NCBI RefSeq assembly: GCF_964355755.1
Contig: NC_092672.1
Location: 18,720,501 to 18,784,500, forward strand
Source of the DNA: Antedon mediterranea
Lineage: Eukaryota; Echinodermata; Crinoidea; Comatulida; Antedonidae
Direction of reading: 5' to 3'
DNA: 64,000 bases
Part shown: positions 12,227 through 22,513 of the stretch, piece by piece
How the letters are laid out: every line of letters begins with the position of its first letter
Numbering within the stretch: the first letter of the stretch is position 1
Program-made: the position numbers and the translations under genes
The notes under the pieces: model-generated
Told to the model about the DNA's origin: nothing
The model's input: the letters and a program-made list of their open reading frames with translations, nothing else
The model's database searches: none

Positions 12227-13615
12227 CTAAAGTGTGTTTTGATTGTTTCTGTCTCCAATGTACGTATATCCTTGTACATCAAGATCTTCAGGAACTTGAG
12301 AAGCAAATGAATGTCTCCAGTGACCATAATGTCCAGTACTTGGTAATCGAGGTAAAGATCGATCATAAAGACCACTATTTGAAACTCGATCTCTGGTATC
12401 ATAGTACACAGTAGGTTGATATATCTCTCTACCAGATGAATCAGTAGCAGTCCTTGTCTTACAGAAGCATTGATAATAAACAGGAATGATGACAACAACT
12501 ACAACAATAATGACGACTAATATGATAATAATGATCACAACATACAAAGAGATTTCCCTTTTGTCTCCTAAATCATCTGATAAAAGCATTTTATTTTCAT
12601 CTTCATAGTCTGATTCGGAATTTCCACCCGTATTGCCATGATGTACATTACTATTCCGTTTCTCTTCACTAATGTATAATACAACTGTATGTGACGTTTC
12701 ACCTACCACATTTTTACCTGTACATGTTATCTTAGTTCCATTGTGCTTGCGTGTGGGTTGCAAAAGACGGAATACTTGTCCATCATTTTCATATTCATTG
12801 ACATCTAGCATTGGCAGAGAAATCCATTCATATTGTTTCACCGGTGGGTTTGCAAATGATTGACAAAATAGTATAGCATCAGATCCTGTATATATAACAT
12901 CAGTATGTTGAATTTTTATGACTGGTTTGTAATAAATATTTAAATTGTCGACTACACAGAAAGCAACATATGGCTGTTGTTTTACATGCGAAGATTGTTT
13001 ACAAGTAAATGCATATTTTTTTTCAGCTTTTTTAGCATTAAATGTCAAATTTGTATAAAAAAATTTTCCCCACACGTTACTTCGTACACCACTTGTAATT
13101 ATCGTACCATTTTCATGTATCCAATTAAGTTCAACTGGTGGTTTGATAAGTTCACTTACGCATGATAATGTTATAGTAGATCCAACAATAAAACTGTCTC
13201 CAGAACCAATACACTGTGGGTAATCAGAAGATGGTATTTGAAGTACCGTAAGATGCGCCGTGCCAGATCTTATGTTTTCATCTTCTTGTAGTCTACAGTG
13301 ATAATCGTCTTCGTCTGTTAATGTAACATCTGATATCACCAATGAATACATACGCATTTCACCAGAAGGAACTTTCAAGGAAGACATGGACATTCGGGCA
13401 TTTTCATCCTTTATATTTTCATTTAGATCTGCTAACTTACTACGTCCTTTCCACCAAGAAACGGCATTAACTACATCTTCAGAAATAAAACAAGAAAGAA
13501 CTGCTTGTTTTCCTTCTATTACAGATACATCTTCAAGTTTTCCAACAAAACTAACACAACTAACGCCTAAAATGTGTGTCCACAGAAACAGTATAGTTAC
13601 AATAATGTTTCCCAT
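12227..13615 (-). CDS. Three-Ig type I membrane receptor, family A subtype A1
   Basis: Single exon, 462 residues. A hydrophobic signal peptide (about 1-20) precedes Ig1 (Cys42 to Cys107, with SWW core and DEDDYHC), Ig2 (Cys152 to Cys205, N-W core) and Ig3 (Cys251 to Cys298, motif CQSFANPPV). Two further cysteines, Cys135 in YPQC and Cys220, bracket Ig2 and recur in every gene of the window, so a second Ig2 disulfide is likely. An acidic linker (319-355) leads to a transmembrane helix made almost only of Ile and Val (356-378). The cytoplasmic tail carries YYQCFC, PTVYYDTRD, RSLPRLP (matching the class I SH3-ligand pattern) and WRHSFASQVPEDLDV. By architecture it is a cell-surface adhesion or recognition receptor; the ligand is unknown. 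It starts with VSFVGK after the signal peptide, as does its neighbour at 14423. Confidence 0.93.
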   Translation of the reverse strand: MGNIIVTILFLWTHILGVSCVSFVGKLEDVSVIEGKQAVLSCFISEDVVNAVSWWKGRSKLADLNENIKDENARMSMSSLKVPSGEMRMYSLVISDVTLTDEDDYHCRLQEDENIRSGTAHLTVLQIPSSDYPQCIGSGDSFIVGSTITLSCVSELIKPPVELNWIHENGTIITSGVRSNVWGKFFYTNLTFNAKKAEKKYAFTCKQSSHVKQQPYVAFCVVDNLNIYYKPVIKIQHTDVIYTGSDAILFCQSFANPPVKQYEWISLPMLDVNEYENDGQVFRLLQPTRKHNGTKITCTGKNVVGETSHTVVLYISEEKRNSNVHHGNTGGNSESDYEDENKMLLSDDLGDKREISLYVVIIIIILVVIIVVVVVIIPVYYQCFCKTRTATDSSGREIYQPTVYYDTRDRVSNSGLYDRSLPRLPSTGHYGHWRHSFASQVPEDLDVQGYTYIGDRNNQNTL

Positions 13616-14422
13616 TACATGTTCTATACAATATATTTTCCGTTATGTTTCTTTCCTTGTTATTCAAAAAGTCAATCACCATTGTTTGTACCTTATAAAT
13701 ATTATTGTTTGACTGTTTCTAGTGAATTATAAGAAGTATAATATCTGTTTGTCAGGCAGAAAAGGTGCGTGCATATCGTTTGATAAAGCATGCTCATTAA
13801 AAAAAATAGTTTCTGGTATCTAAAAAATAACTAATGTGAATGCATATTGATTATAAAGTTACAACATTATACCTTTATCAAATTGGATTTTGTTTTCAAT
13901 AATCTACAAAATAAACAATTAAAGTCGTTATAGATGATATAATAATAGTGTATACGAACCATATTTGACGTCGAATGAAGGTAAAGAAGTTCGTATGATC
14001 ACATTAAACTAGCAATCTAGGAATGTTGCTGGGCGCAAGTGCTATGATTGTGAACAACGGTGACTTTATTTTTGGAATAGGCCTTAAGTAGAAATACTTC
14101 ATACATACATAAAATAATTATGTAAAACTGAATAAATACTGTACTCTTAGGCTATTTATGTATTCACTGAAATGTATTCACTGAGCACATCATGATTATA
14201 TAATTTTTTTTAACGGATGTGGATTTGGAAATAAAAATGAAAATATAATAAGAACAATGCATTTTTTATCTTATCCTTTCTGTGATGAACTTCATATTTA
14301 ACATGCACTCATTATTTCAACAAAGTTGAGAGGACCAGTGGCTATAAAAATGACCAATATTCTACTTGGTAGAGCTAAAATAAAATAATTATTTTTTTCT
14401 GTAACAAGAACAACCTACTATG
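13616..14422 (-). promoter_or_regulatory. Upstream region of A1 gene, variant family A motif
   Basis: This spacer ends at the 3' flank of the next gene. About 195 bp before the ATG it has TTTCTGGTATCTAAAA (about 13808-13824), a variant of the TGTTACnGGTAT box found in other family A spacers. The block from 13616 to about 14060 closely resembles 15812-16220 upstream of the next A1 gene, showing that promoter and gene duplicated together. I see no other gene. Confidence 0.5.
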
Positions 14423-15811
14423 CTAAAGTGTATTCTGATTGTTCCTATCTTCGATGTATGTATATCCTTGTGCATCAAGATCTTCAGGAACTTGAGAAGC
14501 AAAGGAATGTCTCCAGTGACCATAATGTCCAGTACTTGGTAATCGAGGTAAAGATCGATCATAAAGACCACTATTAGAAACTCGATCTCTGGTATCATAG
14601 TACACAGTAGGTTGATATATCTCTCTACCAGATGAATCAGTAGCAGTCCTTGTTTTACAGAAGCATTGATAATAAACAGGAATGATGACAACAACTACAA
14701 CAATAATGACGACTAATATGATAATAATGATCACAACATACAAAGAGATTTTCGTTTTGTCTTCTAAATCATCTGATAAAAGCATATTATTTTCATCTTC
14801 ATAGTCTGATTTGGAATTTTCACCTGTATTGCCATGATGTACATTACTATTTTGTTTCCCGTCACTAATGTATAATACAACTGTATGTGACGTTTCACCT
14901 ACCACATTTTTGCCTGTACATGTTATCTTAGTTCCATTGTGCTTGCGTGTGGGTTGCAAAAGACGGAATACTTGTCCATCATTTTCATATTCATTGACAT
15001 CTAGCATTGGCTGAGAAATCCATTCATATTGTTTCACCGGTGGGTTTGAAAATGATTGACAAAATAGTATAGCATCAGATCCTGTATATATAACATCAGT
15101 ATGTTGAATTTTTATGACTGGTTTATAATAAATATTTAAATTGTCCACTACACAGAAAGCAACACCTGGCTGTTGTCTTACATGCGAAGATTGTTTACAA
15201 GTAAATGTATGTTTGTTGTCAGCTTTTTTAGCATTAAATGTGAAATTTGTATAAACAAATTTCCCCCACACGTTACTTCGTACATCACTTGTAATTATCG
15301 TACCATCATCATTTATCCAATTTAGTTCAACTGGTGGTTTGATAAACTCACTTACACATGATAATGTTATAGTAGATTCAACTATAAAACTGTCTCCAGA
15401 AACAATACACTGTGGGTAATCAGATGATGGTATTTGAAGTACCGCAAGATGCGCCGTGCCAGATCTTATGTTTTCATCTTCTTGTAGTCTACAGTGATAA
15501 TCGCCTTCGTCTGTTAATGTAACATCTGATATCATCAACGAATACATACGCATTTCACTAGCAGGAACCTTCGAGGAAGACATGGACATTCTAGAGTCTT
15601 CATCAATTGTATTTACAGTTAGAGCTGCTAACTTATCCAGTCCTTTCCACCAAGAAACGACATTAACTACATCTTCAGAAATAAAACAAGAAAGAACTGC
15701 TTGTTTTCCTTCTATCGCAGATACATCTTCGGGCTTTCCAACAAAACTAACACAACTAACGTCTAAAATGTTTGTCCACAGAAACAGTATAGTTACAATA
15801 ATGGTTCCCAT
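14423..15811 (-). CDS. Three-Ig type I membrane receptor, family A subtype A1
   Basis: This 462-residue single-exon gene is a close duplicate of the one at 12227. Domain order and cysteine positions are identical. Substitutions are mostly conservative and scattered through Ig1 and Ig2: NVVSWWKGLDK replaces NAVSWWKGRSK, and Ig2 has INDDGTIITSD. Ig3 differs by only a few residues, and transmembrane segment plus tail are nearly identical (QGYTYIED against QGYTYIGD). The ATG is in the same place as in its duplicate and is followed by a good signal peptide. Shared 5' flanking sequence indicates a duplication that included the promoter. Confidence 0.93.
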   Translation of the reverse strand: MGTIIVTILFLWTNILDVSCVSFVGKPEDVSAIEGKQAVLSCFISEDVVNVVSWWKGLDKLAALTVNTIDEDSRMSMSSSKVPASEMRMYSLMISDVTLTDEGDYHCRLQEDENIRSGTAHLAVLQIPSSDYPQCIVSGDSFIVESTITLSCVSEFIKPPVELNWINDDGTIITSDVRSNVWGKFVYTNFTFNAKKADNKHTFTCKQSSHVRQQPGVAFCVVDNLNIYYKPVIKIQHTDVIYTGSDAILFCQSFSNPPVKQYEWISQPMLDVNEYENDGQVFRLLQPTRKHNGTKITCTGKNVVGETSHTVVLYISDGKQNSNVHHGNTGENSKSDYEDENNMLLSDDLEDKTKISLYVVIIIIILVVIIVVVVVIIPVYYQCFCKTRTATDSSGREIYQPTVYYDTRDRVSNSGLYDRSLPRLPSTGHYGHWRHSFASQVPEDLDAQGYTYIEDRNNQNTL

Positions 15812-16732
15812 TACATGTCCTATACAATAGTTTTTTCGTTATGTTTCTTTCCTTGTTATCCAAAAAGTAATTCACCATTGTTTGTACCTTATAAATATTA
15901 TTGTTTGACTGTTTCTAGTGAATTCTGAAAAGTATAATATCTGTTTATCAGGCAAAAAGCGCGCATGCCCATCGTTTGCTAAAGCATGCTCAATTTAAAA
16001 AATAGTTTCTGGTATCTAAAAAATAACTAATGTGTGTGAATATTCATTAATAGAATTACAACATTATAACTATAAACAATTAAAGTCGTAGTAGATGATG
16101 TAATAATAGTGTATACGAACCATATTAGACGTATACGATGAAGGTAAAGAAGTTCGCATGATCACATTGAACTAGCAACATGGGAATGTTGCTGGGCGGA
16201 AGTGCTATGACTGTCAACAACGGTGACTTCATTTTTTGAATAGGCCTTACATACAGCCTCTTACAAACATAAACTTGACAAACGTAAATGCCTGTATTAT
16301 CATTTCCACCATATAAAATAATGTAAAACTGAATACTGTACTCTTAGGTTGTTTTTATATTAACTGAGCACCTTATGATTATATAGTATTTTTTTTAGAC
16401 ATGTGTATTTGGAAATAAAGATAAAATGAATGCATGTATATATATATATATATAGAAGAAAAATATATATAAAAGAAAAATATTGAAAAAATGACAATGC
16501 TGTGGGTATCTCTGTATCTGCCAGAAAAGTTAGCAGAGCTTTTGGACAACACTGGCCCTTCATCAGTAAAGATACTAGGACAAAGATAAAATTATCCAAA
16601 GTATCCTCCAGGATTACAGAGTCAGATAAAGCTATTTCAATGAAGTTGAGAGGACCAGTGATTATAAAATTACCAGTATTCTACTTGGCAGAGCTAAAAT
16701 AATTATTTTTTCTGTAACAACAACTTACTATG
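15812..16732 (-). promoter_or_regulatory. Upstream region of second A1 gene plus repeat fragment
   Basis: The family A box appears as TTTCTGGTATCTAAAA at about 16006-16022, 195 bp before the ATG. From 16436 a TA microsatellite adjoins GAAAAAATGACAATGCTGTG and the sequence after it up to about 16590. The same GAAAAAATGACAATGCTGTG recurs at about 42650 next to another TA run, so this is a dispersed repeat end. From about 16630 the spacer resembles 14320-14400, the 3' flank of the preceding gene, including GTTGAGAGGACCAGTG. Confidence 0.5.
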
Positions 16733-18100
16733 TTAAAGTGTATTCTGATTGTTCCTATCTTCAATGTACGTATATCCTTGTACATCAAGATCTTCAGGAA
16801 CTTGAGAAGCAAATGAATGTCTCCAGTGACCATAATGTCCAGTACTTGGTAAACGAGGTAAAGATCGATCATAAAGACCACTATTTGAAACTCGATCTCT
16901 GGTATCATAGTACACAGTAGGTTGATATATCTCTCTACCAGATGAATCAGTAGCAGTCCTTGTTTTACAAAAGCATTGATAATAAACAGGAATAATGACA
17001 ACAACGACAACAATAATGACGACTAATATGATAATAATGATCACAACATACAAAGAGACACTATCCTTATTTTCTTCAGTATTCCTATTTGTATTTACTT
17101 TGTGTAATTGTATTAAGTCATTATTTTCTTCTCTATACAATTCATTTTCTCTTACAAGTGATATTATCAAAGTAAGTGTATCTCTACTGATACCAACATT
17201 GTTTTCGGCAGAACACGTGATTATTGTTCCATTTGCCGCTATTGATGGTTTTATAAGCGTCAATACTTGTCCATCTGCAATATATTTATTTGCATTTATT
17301 ACAGGTAAAAATGTCCATCTGAATTGAGTAACTGGAGGATTAGCAAATGATTGACAGAATAAAATAGAATCAGATCCGGCGAATAGTGTACTTGTGTGTT
17401 GTATTTTAACTTCTGGGCGATATTGTATATTCAGATTTTGAACTGTACAGTTGCGCTTTCCAGGTAAAACATCTGTTGTTTGAAAACAAGTAAATGTACC
17501 ATCGTTATCTAGTTTGTTTGCTTTGAATACATAATGATTATATATAAGTGGGTCTTTATTTTCCCTCGATGTCTTCGAAAGCGAAACATCTCTTGTCTTG
17601 TAATTCCAACTTAATTGAACTGGTGGATTAATCATTTCACTAATACAAGATAACTTTATTTCCGATCCAACAACGTAACTCTCTTTTGATTGAATACATT
17701 TTGGATATTCACCTGATGGAATTTGATAAACTGCGAGATAAGCTGGTTGTGATTTAACTTTATTATTTATTTTACAGTGATATTCACCTGCATCTGTTTG
17801 CTTTAGGTTGGTAATCAGCAACAAATATGAATAAATGTGTGTGTCACCAACTTGCTCTAGGTTTACTGACAACCTCGAATCTTTCAATAAAACTTCTGCT
17901 TGATTGCTTAACTTAACATCATCTCTCCACCACGAAACTTCATCATTTTTTGGATTAATGTTTTCAATATAACATTTTAGCGTTGCTGCTTTACCTTCTG
18001 GTTCGCCTACATCATTGGGTCTTGCAGTAAAATGTCCACATTCTACAATATGTACAACTACGACGCAAATTACGTATGTACGTATTATTATTATTTCCAT
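16733..18100 (-). CDS. Three-Ig type I membrane receptor, family A subtype A2
   Basis: Single exon, 455 residues. Subtype A2 is marked by HFTARPNDVGEPEGK at the start of Ig1. Ig1 runs from Cys43 to Cys109 with VSWWRDD and TDAGEYHC. Ig2 starts after YPKC (Cys135) and contains KLSCISEMINPP and VQLSW. Ig3 has the A2 pattern RPEVKIQHTSTLFAG and CQSFANPPVTQFRW. The linker here reads VRENELYREENNDLIQ, unlike the other A2 genes. The tail is the common family A tail ending NNQNTL. Asn-x-Ser/Thr sites (NCTVQN, NGTIIT) suggest a glycosylated ectodomain. On the minus strand CATAGTAAGTTG follows the stop immediately and looks like a splice donor. Confidence 0.93.
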   Translation of the reverse strand: MEIIIIRTYVICVVVVHIVECGHFTARPNDVGEPEGKAATLKCYIENINPKNDEVSWWRDDVKLSNQAEVLLKDSRLSVNLEQVGDTHIYSYLLLITNLKQTDAGEYHCKINNKVKSQPAYLAVYQIPSGEYPKCIQSKESYVVGSEIKLSCISEMINPPVQLSWNYKTRDVSLSKTSRENKDPLIYNHYVFKANKLDNDGTFTCFQTTDVLPGKRNCTVQNLNIQYRPEVKIQHTSTLFAGSDSILFCQSFANPPVTQFRWTFLPVINANKYIADGQVLTLIKPSIAANGTIITCSAENNVGISRDTLTLIISLVRENELYREENNDLIQLHKVNTNRNTEENKDSVSLYVVIIIIILVVIIVVVVVIIPVYYQCFCKTRTATDSSGREIYQPTVYYDTRDRVSNSGLYDRSLPRLPSTGHYGHWRHSFASQVPEDLDVQGYTYIEDRNNQNTL

Positions 18101-18592
18101 TTGAAGAATTCCTGATTGCGATTTTCAATATTTTACCAGTATAATAATGAAAGTTTATGCGCTGAATACCTACAACATAATCCGAACGTTTAAGAGTCTA
18201 AATATGAGAGTAATATTAAATGAATATTAAATTCACATTAAATGAACATATTACCTCCAAGTTTCATCATTCGATTCCTAATGCTGTTATTGTTTATTTA
18301 ACAATATTACCGATCTCTCATATTTATATCCTTCGCAAAATTAAAATGAAAAAGATCTTACTAGCATTAAAACGATACAACGCATACTGGATATTAAGTT
18401 GTGTTACTGGTATGGGCAAAATGAAGTTTTCATAATAATACAATAATCACACTAGGCCAACCTCCAAAATTAGTTTCAGTGTTTTTGTTTTTTCAGAGTT
18501 TTGTTGTAATAATTCTTAAAACGAAAGAAAGTTGAGAAGAAGGTTTTTGTATAATTATCTTTTGCATCCAAACAGTCGATAGGAAGCTTGAT
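18101..18592 (-). promoter_or_regulatory. Upstream region of A2 gene
   Basis: The family A box TGTTACTGGTAT is at about 18402-18413, 300 bp upstream of the ATG. Between box and ATG, minus-strand GAAACTTGGAGGTAATAT (complement of about 18247-18264) looks like the end of a 5' UTR exon with its splice donor; the same arrangement is seen before the A2 genes at 18593 and 22514. I see no further gene. Confidence 0.5.
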
Positions 18593-19948
18593 TTAATCTT
18601 GAAGTGTATTTTGATTGTTCTTATCTTCAATATACGTATATCCTTGTACATCAAGATCTTCAGGAACTTGAGAAGCAAATGAATGTCTCCAGTGACCATA
18701 ATGTCCAGTACTTGGTAATCGAGGTAAAGATCGATCATAAAGACCACTATTTGAAACGCGACCTCTGGTATCATAGTACACAGTAGGTTGATACATCTCT
18801 CTACCAGATGAATCAGTAGCAGTCCTTGTCTTACAGAAGCATTGATAATAAACAGGAATGATGACAACAACTACCAAAATTATGACGACTAATATGATAA
18901 TAATGATCACAACATATAAAGAGACACTGTCTTTATCTTCTTCTTTATTCGTATTTATATTTACCTTGTGTAATTGTATTACGTCATTACTTTCTTTTGT
19001 AGAATCTTTATTGGGTCTTCCATTTGATATTATTAAATTTATTGTGTCTCTACTAGTACCAACATTATTTTCTGCAGAACACGTGATTATTGTTCCATTT
19101 GTGGTAATTGATGGTTTTATAAGCGTCAACACTTGTCCATCTGCAATGTATTCATTTGCGTTCAATACAGGCGAAAACGTCCACATAAACTGAGTAACTG
19201 GAGGATTAGCAAATGATTGACAGAATAAAATGGAATCAGATCCAATGAATAGTGTACTTGTGTGTTGTATTTTAACTTCTGGGCGATATTGTATATTTAG
19301 ATTTTGAATTGTACAGTTGCGCTTTTCAGGTAAAACATCTGTTGTTTGATAACAAGTAAATGTACCATCGTTATCTAGTTTGTTTGCTTCAAATACATAA
19401 TGATTATAGACAAGTGTGTCTTTAATTTCCATTGATGTCTTAGAAAGCGAAACATCTCTCCATTTTAATTGTACTGGTGGATTTAGCATTTCACTAATAC
19501 AAGATAATTTTATTTCCGATCCAACAACGTAACTCTCTTTTGATTGAATACATTTTGGATATTCACTAGATGGAATTTGGTAAACTGCGAGATGAGCTGG
19601 TTGTGATTTAATTTCATTATTTATTTCACAGTGATATTCACCGGCATCTGTTTGCTTTATATTCACAATCAACAACGAATATAAATAAATTTGTGTCTCA
19701 CCAACTTTCTCGACACTTACTGACAACCTTGAATCTTTCGCTATAACTTCTGCTTGATTGCTTATTTTGAAATTTCCCTTCCACCACGAAACTTCATCAT
19801 TTTCTGGATTAATTTTTTCAATATAACATTTTAGCGTTGCGACTTTACCCTCTGGTTCGCCTACATCATTTGGTCTTGCAGCAAAATGTCCACATTCTAC
19901 AATATATACAGCTACACAGATTGCAAATGTACGTATTAATATTTCCAT
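18593..19948 (-). CDS. Three-Ig type I membrane receptor, family A subtype A2, extended C-terminus
   Basis: 451 residues from the ATG at 19948. The frame stays open a little further upstream, but the paralogues and the signal peptide MEILIRTFAICV support this start. Ig2 is about four residues shorter than in the other A2 genes (WRDVSLSK, without the NYKT stretch). Ig3 matches the gene at 20679 residue for residue from RPEVKIQH through CSAENN, although the Ig1 domains of the two genes are of different subtypes. The tail runs two residues past the usual end (NTLQD), because the usual stop codon is lost. The tail also has DTRGRV where the others have DTRDRV. Confidence 0.92.
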   Translation of the reverse strand: MEILIRTFAICVAVYIVECGHFAARPNDVGEPEGKVATLKCYIEKINPENDEVSWWKGNFKISNQAEVIAKDSRLSVSVEKVGETQIYLYSLLIVNIKQTDAGEYHCEINNEIKSQPAHLAVYQIPSSEYPKCIQSKESYVVGSEIKLSCISEMLNPPVQLKWRDVSLSKTSMEIKDTLVYNHYVFEANKLDNDGTFTCYQTTDVLPEKRNCTIQNLNIQYRPEVKIQHTSTLFIGSDSILFCQSFANPPVTQFMWTFSPVLNANEYIADGQVLTLIKPSITTNGTIITCSAENNVGTSRDTINLIISNGRPNKDSTKESNDVIQLHKVNINTNKEEDKDSVSLYVVIIIIILVVIILVVVVIIPVYYQCFCKTRTATDSSGREMYQPTVYYDTRGRVSNSGLYDRSLPRLPSTGHYGHWRHSFASQVPEDLDVQGYTYIEDKNNQNTLQD

Positions 19949-20678
19949 TTGAAAAAAATCCTGATTCTGATTTTCAATATTCCACAAGTAAAACAATGAA
20001 TGTTTCTGAACTGAATACATACATTACAACACTATCTTCATGTTTAAAAGTCTATATCTGATGTACTTCATTTATAGCAAAATTAAATAAACATTAAATT
20101 CAGATTGATGAAAAGATTACCTCCAAGTTTCATATGTTCTATTTACACTGTCATTATCAATTTAATATTTATCTTATACCATATCTTGAGCAAAAATAAA
20201 ATAAACAGAAACTGACAAGTATTATATATAATATATAAAGCATGCTGGATATTAAGTTTTGTTACTGGTATCAGTAAAATGCGGTTTTTAAAATCACACT
20301 ACTTCAAGAATTAGTTTCAACGTTTTGGTAATCATGTTTTGTTCTCTGAGCAAGCTTAGAAGAAATGTTATGTTTTCTATATATATCGTATCCAAATATT
20401 TAATAGGAAACTTAATTTAATCTTAAATTTTATTCTCATTATTCTTATCTTTAAGTAAAATCTTATCAGTAAAACATTCTAGTCGTGTTTGTGCCATAGT
20501 TTTCCATTTAAATTGTTGAAATGCTCTGTTAATCACAGAAGTCAGCTGAGTTGCATCTATGATTTGTATTTATGTTTTTTTGGCTCCAAATATTCGAAAA
20601 AATTTGCGAAAAAAATCTGAGAAGAAATTTAATTGTATTGTTTTCATTGTTCCATTCGTTAGGAAACTCCATTTATTC
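19949..20678 (-). promoter_or_regulatory. Upstream region of A2 gene, copy 1 of a duplicated spacer
   Basis: The family A box TGTTACTGGTAT is at about 20259-20270, 315 bp before the ATG. Minus-strand CTTGGAGGTAATC (complement of about 20117-20129) is a candidate 5' UTR splice donor. The whole spacer is nearly identical to 23879-24607, offset by about 3929 bp, which marks a segmental duplication of a two-gene block. No other gene is visible. Confidence 0.55.
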
Positions 20679-22043
20679 TTAAAGTGTATTCTGATTATTT
20701 CTATCTTCAATGTACGTATATCCTTGTACATCAAGATCTTCAGGAACTTGAGAAGCAAATGAATGTCTCCAGTGACCATAATGTCCAGTACTTGGTAAAC
20801 GAGGTAAAGATCGATCATAAAGACCACTATTTGAAACTCGATCTCTGGTATCATAGTACACAGTAGGTTGATATATCTCTCTACCAGATGAATCAGTAGC
20901 AGTCCTTGTCTTACAGAAGCATTGATAATAAACAGGAATGATGACAACAACTACAACAATAATGACGACTAATATGATAATAATGATCACAACATACAAA
21001 GACACACTATCCTTATCTTCTTCATTATTCGTATTTATATTCACCTTATGTAATTGTATTACGTCATTACTTTCTTTTGTAGAGTCTTTATTTTGTCTTC
21101 CATTTGATATTATTAAAGTTATTGAATCTCTACTGATACCAATATTATTTTCTGCAGAACACGTGATTATTGTTCCATTTGTGGTAATTGATGGTTTTAT
21201 AAGCGTCAACACTTGTCCATCTGCAATGTATTCATTTGCGTTCAATACAGGCGAAAAGGTCCACATAAACTGAGTAACTGGAGGATTAGCAAATGATTGA
21301 CAGAATAAAATGGAATCAGATCCAATGAATAGTGTACTTGTGTGTTGTATTTTAACTTCTGGACGATATTGTATATTTAGATTTCGAATTGTACAGTTAC
21401 TTACTCCAGATGTAGCTTCCGATGTTTGTTTACAAGTAAAGTTGGCATCATTGTCTATTTTCTTCGCATTGAATGTATAATGCGTATAAGTCAAATAACT
21501 GTCTGTCTCAGACTGAGTATTCAATATATTAACTTTTCCATAACGACTCCATGTTAACTGCACTGGTGGTCTAAGTAATTGACTAATACAAGTTAACTTG
21601 ACTTTTGAATCAACAATGAAACTGTTGGCAGACTTTTTACATTGTGGATATTCTGATGAAGGAACTTGCATTACGGTTAGACGGGCTACTCCAGAACTGA
21701 CGACGGGAGTTTGATCAATCTGGCAATGATAATTTCCCTCATCCTCAAGCAATAAATCTGAAATAGTTATTGAATACAAAAGTGATCCTTTAAATGTGGG
21801 AATTTCATCAATTTCAACAGATAGACGATTGTTTTTAGTCAATATCTTATTATTCGAAGTTAAATGCAGGCCTTCTTTCCACCAGGATACAATATGAATA
21901 TCATTATCAAATCCTCCTATGAAGCATTTCAAAGTTGCAACTTGTCCTTCAAGCTCATTCACATCCTTTGGTTTAGCATCAAATTTAACAGACTGAACAA
22001 GAAATATTTGGACAAAACATATCAAATATTCAAATAAATCCAT
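20679..22043 (-). CDS. Three-Ig type I membrane receptor, mosaic A3 ectodomain with A2-type Ig3
   Basis: 454 residues. The signal peptide MDLFEYLICFVQIF and the Ig1 start KFDAKPKDVNELEG define subtype A3. Ig1 spans Cys40-Cys107 (VSWWKEG, DEGNYHC). Ig2 spans Cys152-Cys204 (RPPVQLTWSRYG), bracketed by Cys135 and Cys217. From RPEVKIQH onward the protein switches to A2 sequence and is essentially identical to the gene at 18593. Linker, Ile/Val transmembrane helix and tail follow the family norm. The abrupt change of affinity at the Ig2-Ig3 border indicates recombination or gene conversion. AATAAA lies within ten bases after the stop and could serve as the polyadenylation signal. Confidence 0.92.
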   Translation of the reverse strand: MDLFEYLICFVQIFLVQSVKFDAKPKDVNELEGQVATLKCFIGGFDNDIHIVSWWKEGLHLTSNNKILTKNNRLSVEIDEIPTFKGSLLYSITISDLLLEDEGNYHCQIDQTPVVSSGVARLTVMQVPSSEYPQCKKSANSFIVDSKVKLTCISQLLRPPVQLTWSRYGKVNILNTQSETDSYLTYTHYTFNAKKIDNDANFTCKQTSEATSGVSNCTIRNLNIQYRPEVKIQHTSTLFIGSDSILFCQSFANPPVTQFMWTFSPVLNANEYIADGQVLTLIKPSITTNGTIITCSAENNIGISRDSITLIISNGRQNKDSTKESNDVIQLHKVNINTNNEEDKDSVSLYVVIIIIILVVIIVVVVVIIPVYYQCFCKTRTATDSSGREIYQPTVYYDTRDRVSNSGLYDRSLPRLPSTGHYGHWRHSFASQVPEDLDVQGYTYIEDRNNQNTL

Positions 22044-22513
22044 GTTTAATTCTTTCCAAATTACAATTATGTATCAAACTTTCATAACGTAAATGTGTGA
22101 ATATAAAGATCAATGTGTTATACCTTTTTGATAACGAGAATGAAAAAGCCCTCCATGTTATAAAACAAATTTGGAACGTTAAATATTGTGTTTTGTTACA
22201 GGTTGTTGTGATTTTAATTTCCGTCTAAAAGTTTAAATTACTACTTTATTCATATTTTTTTTTATCATGTAGGCTATATATTTTCCAACTTACGTTAAAT
22301 TTTTAAATCAATTTAACTATTGATATTGACATATTCCAACACATTTTTAAACACTAAATATCATAGTGTATTATGACTGTTACTACAGTATCTTGAAATA
22401 ATTAGGTTATATACTACAATTTGTACAACTTGTACAATTATTACAAAGCAACTAATAATACAAAGAAGATTATAATTTTAATCATAATTTTACAATTCAT
22501 AAATGAAAAATGA
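22044..22513 (-). promoter_or_regulatory. Upstream region of A3 gene
   Basis: The family A box is TGTTACAGGTTG (22195-22206), about 150 bp before the ATG, a shorter distance than for A2. The first 160 bp match the spacer upstream of the other A3 gene (27916-28090), including TTTGGAACGTT. The far end is the 3' flank of the gene at 22514. No gene is visible. Confidence 0.5.
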
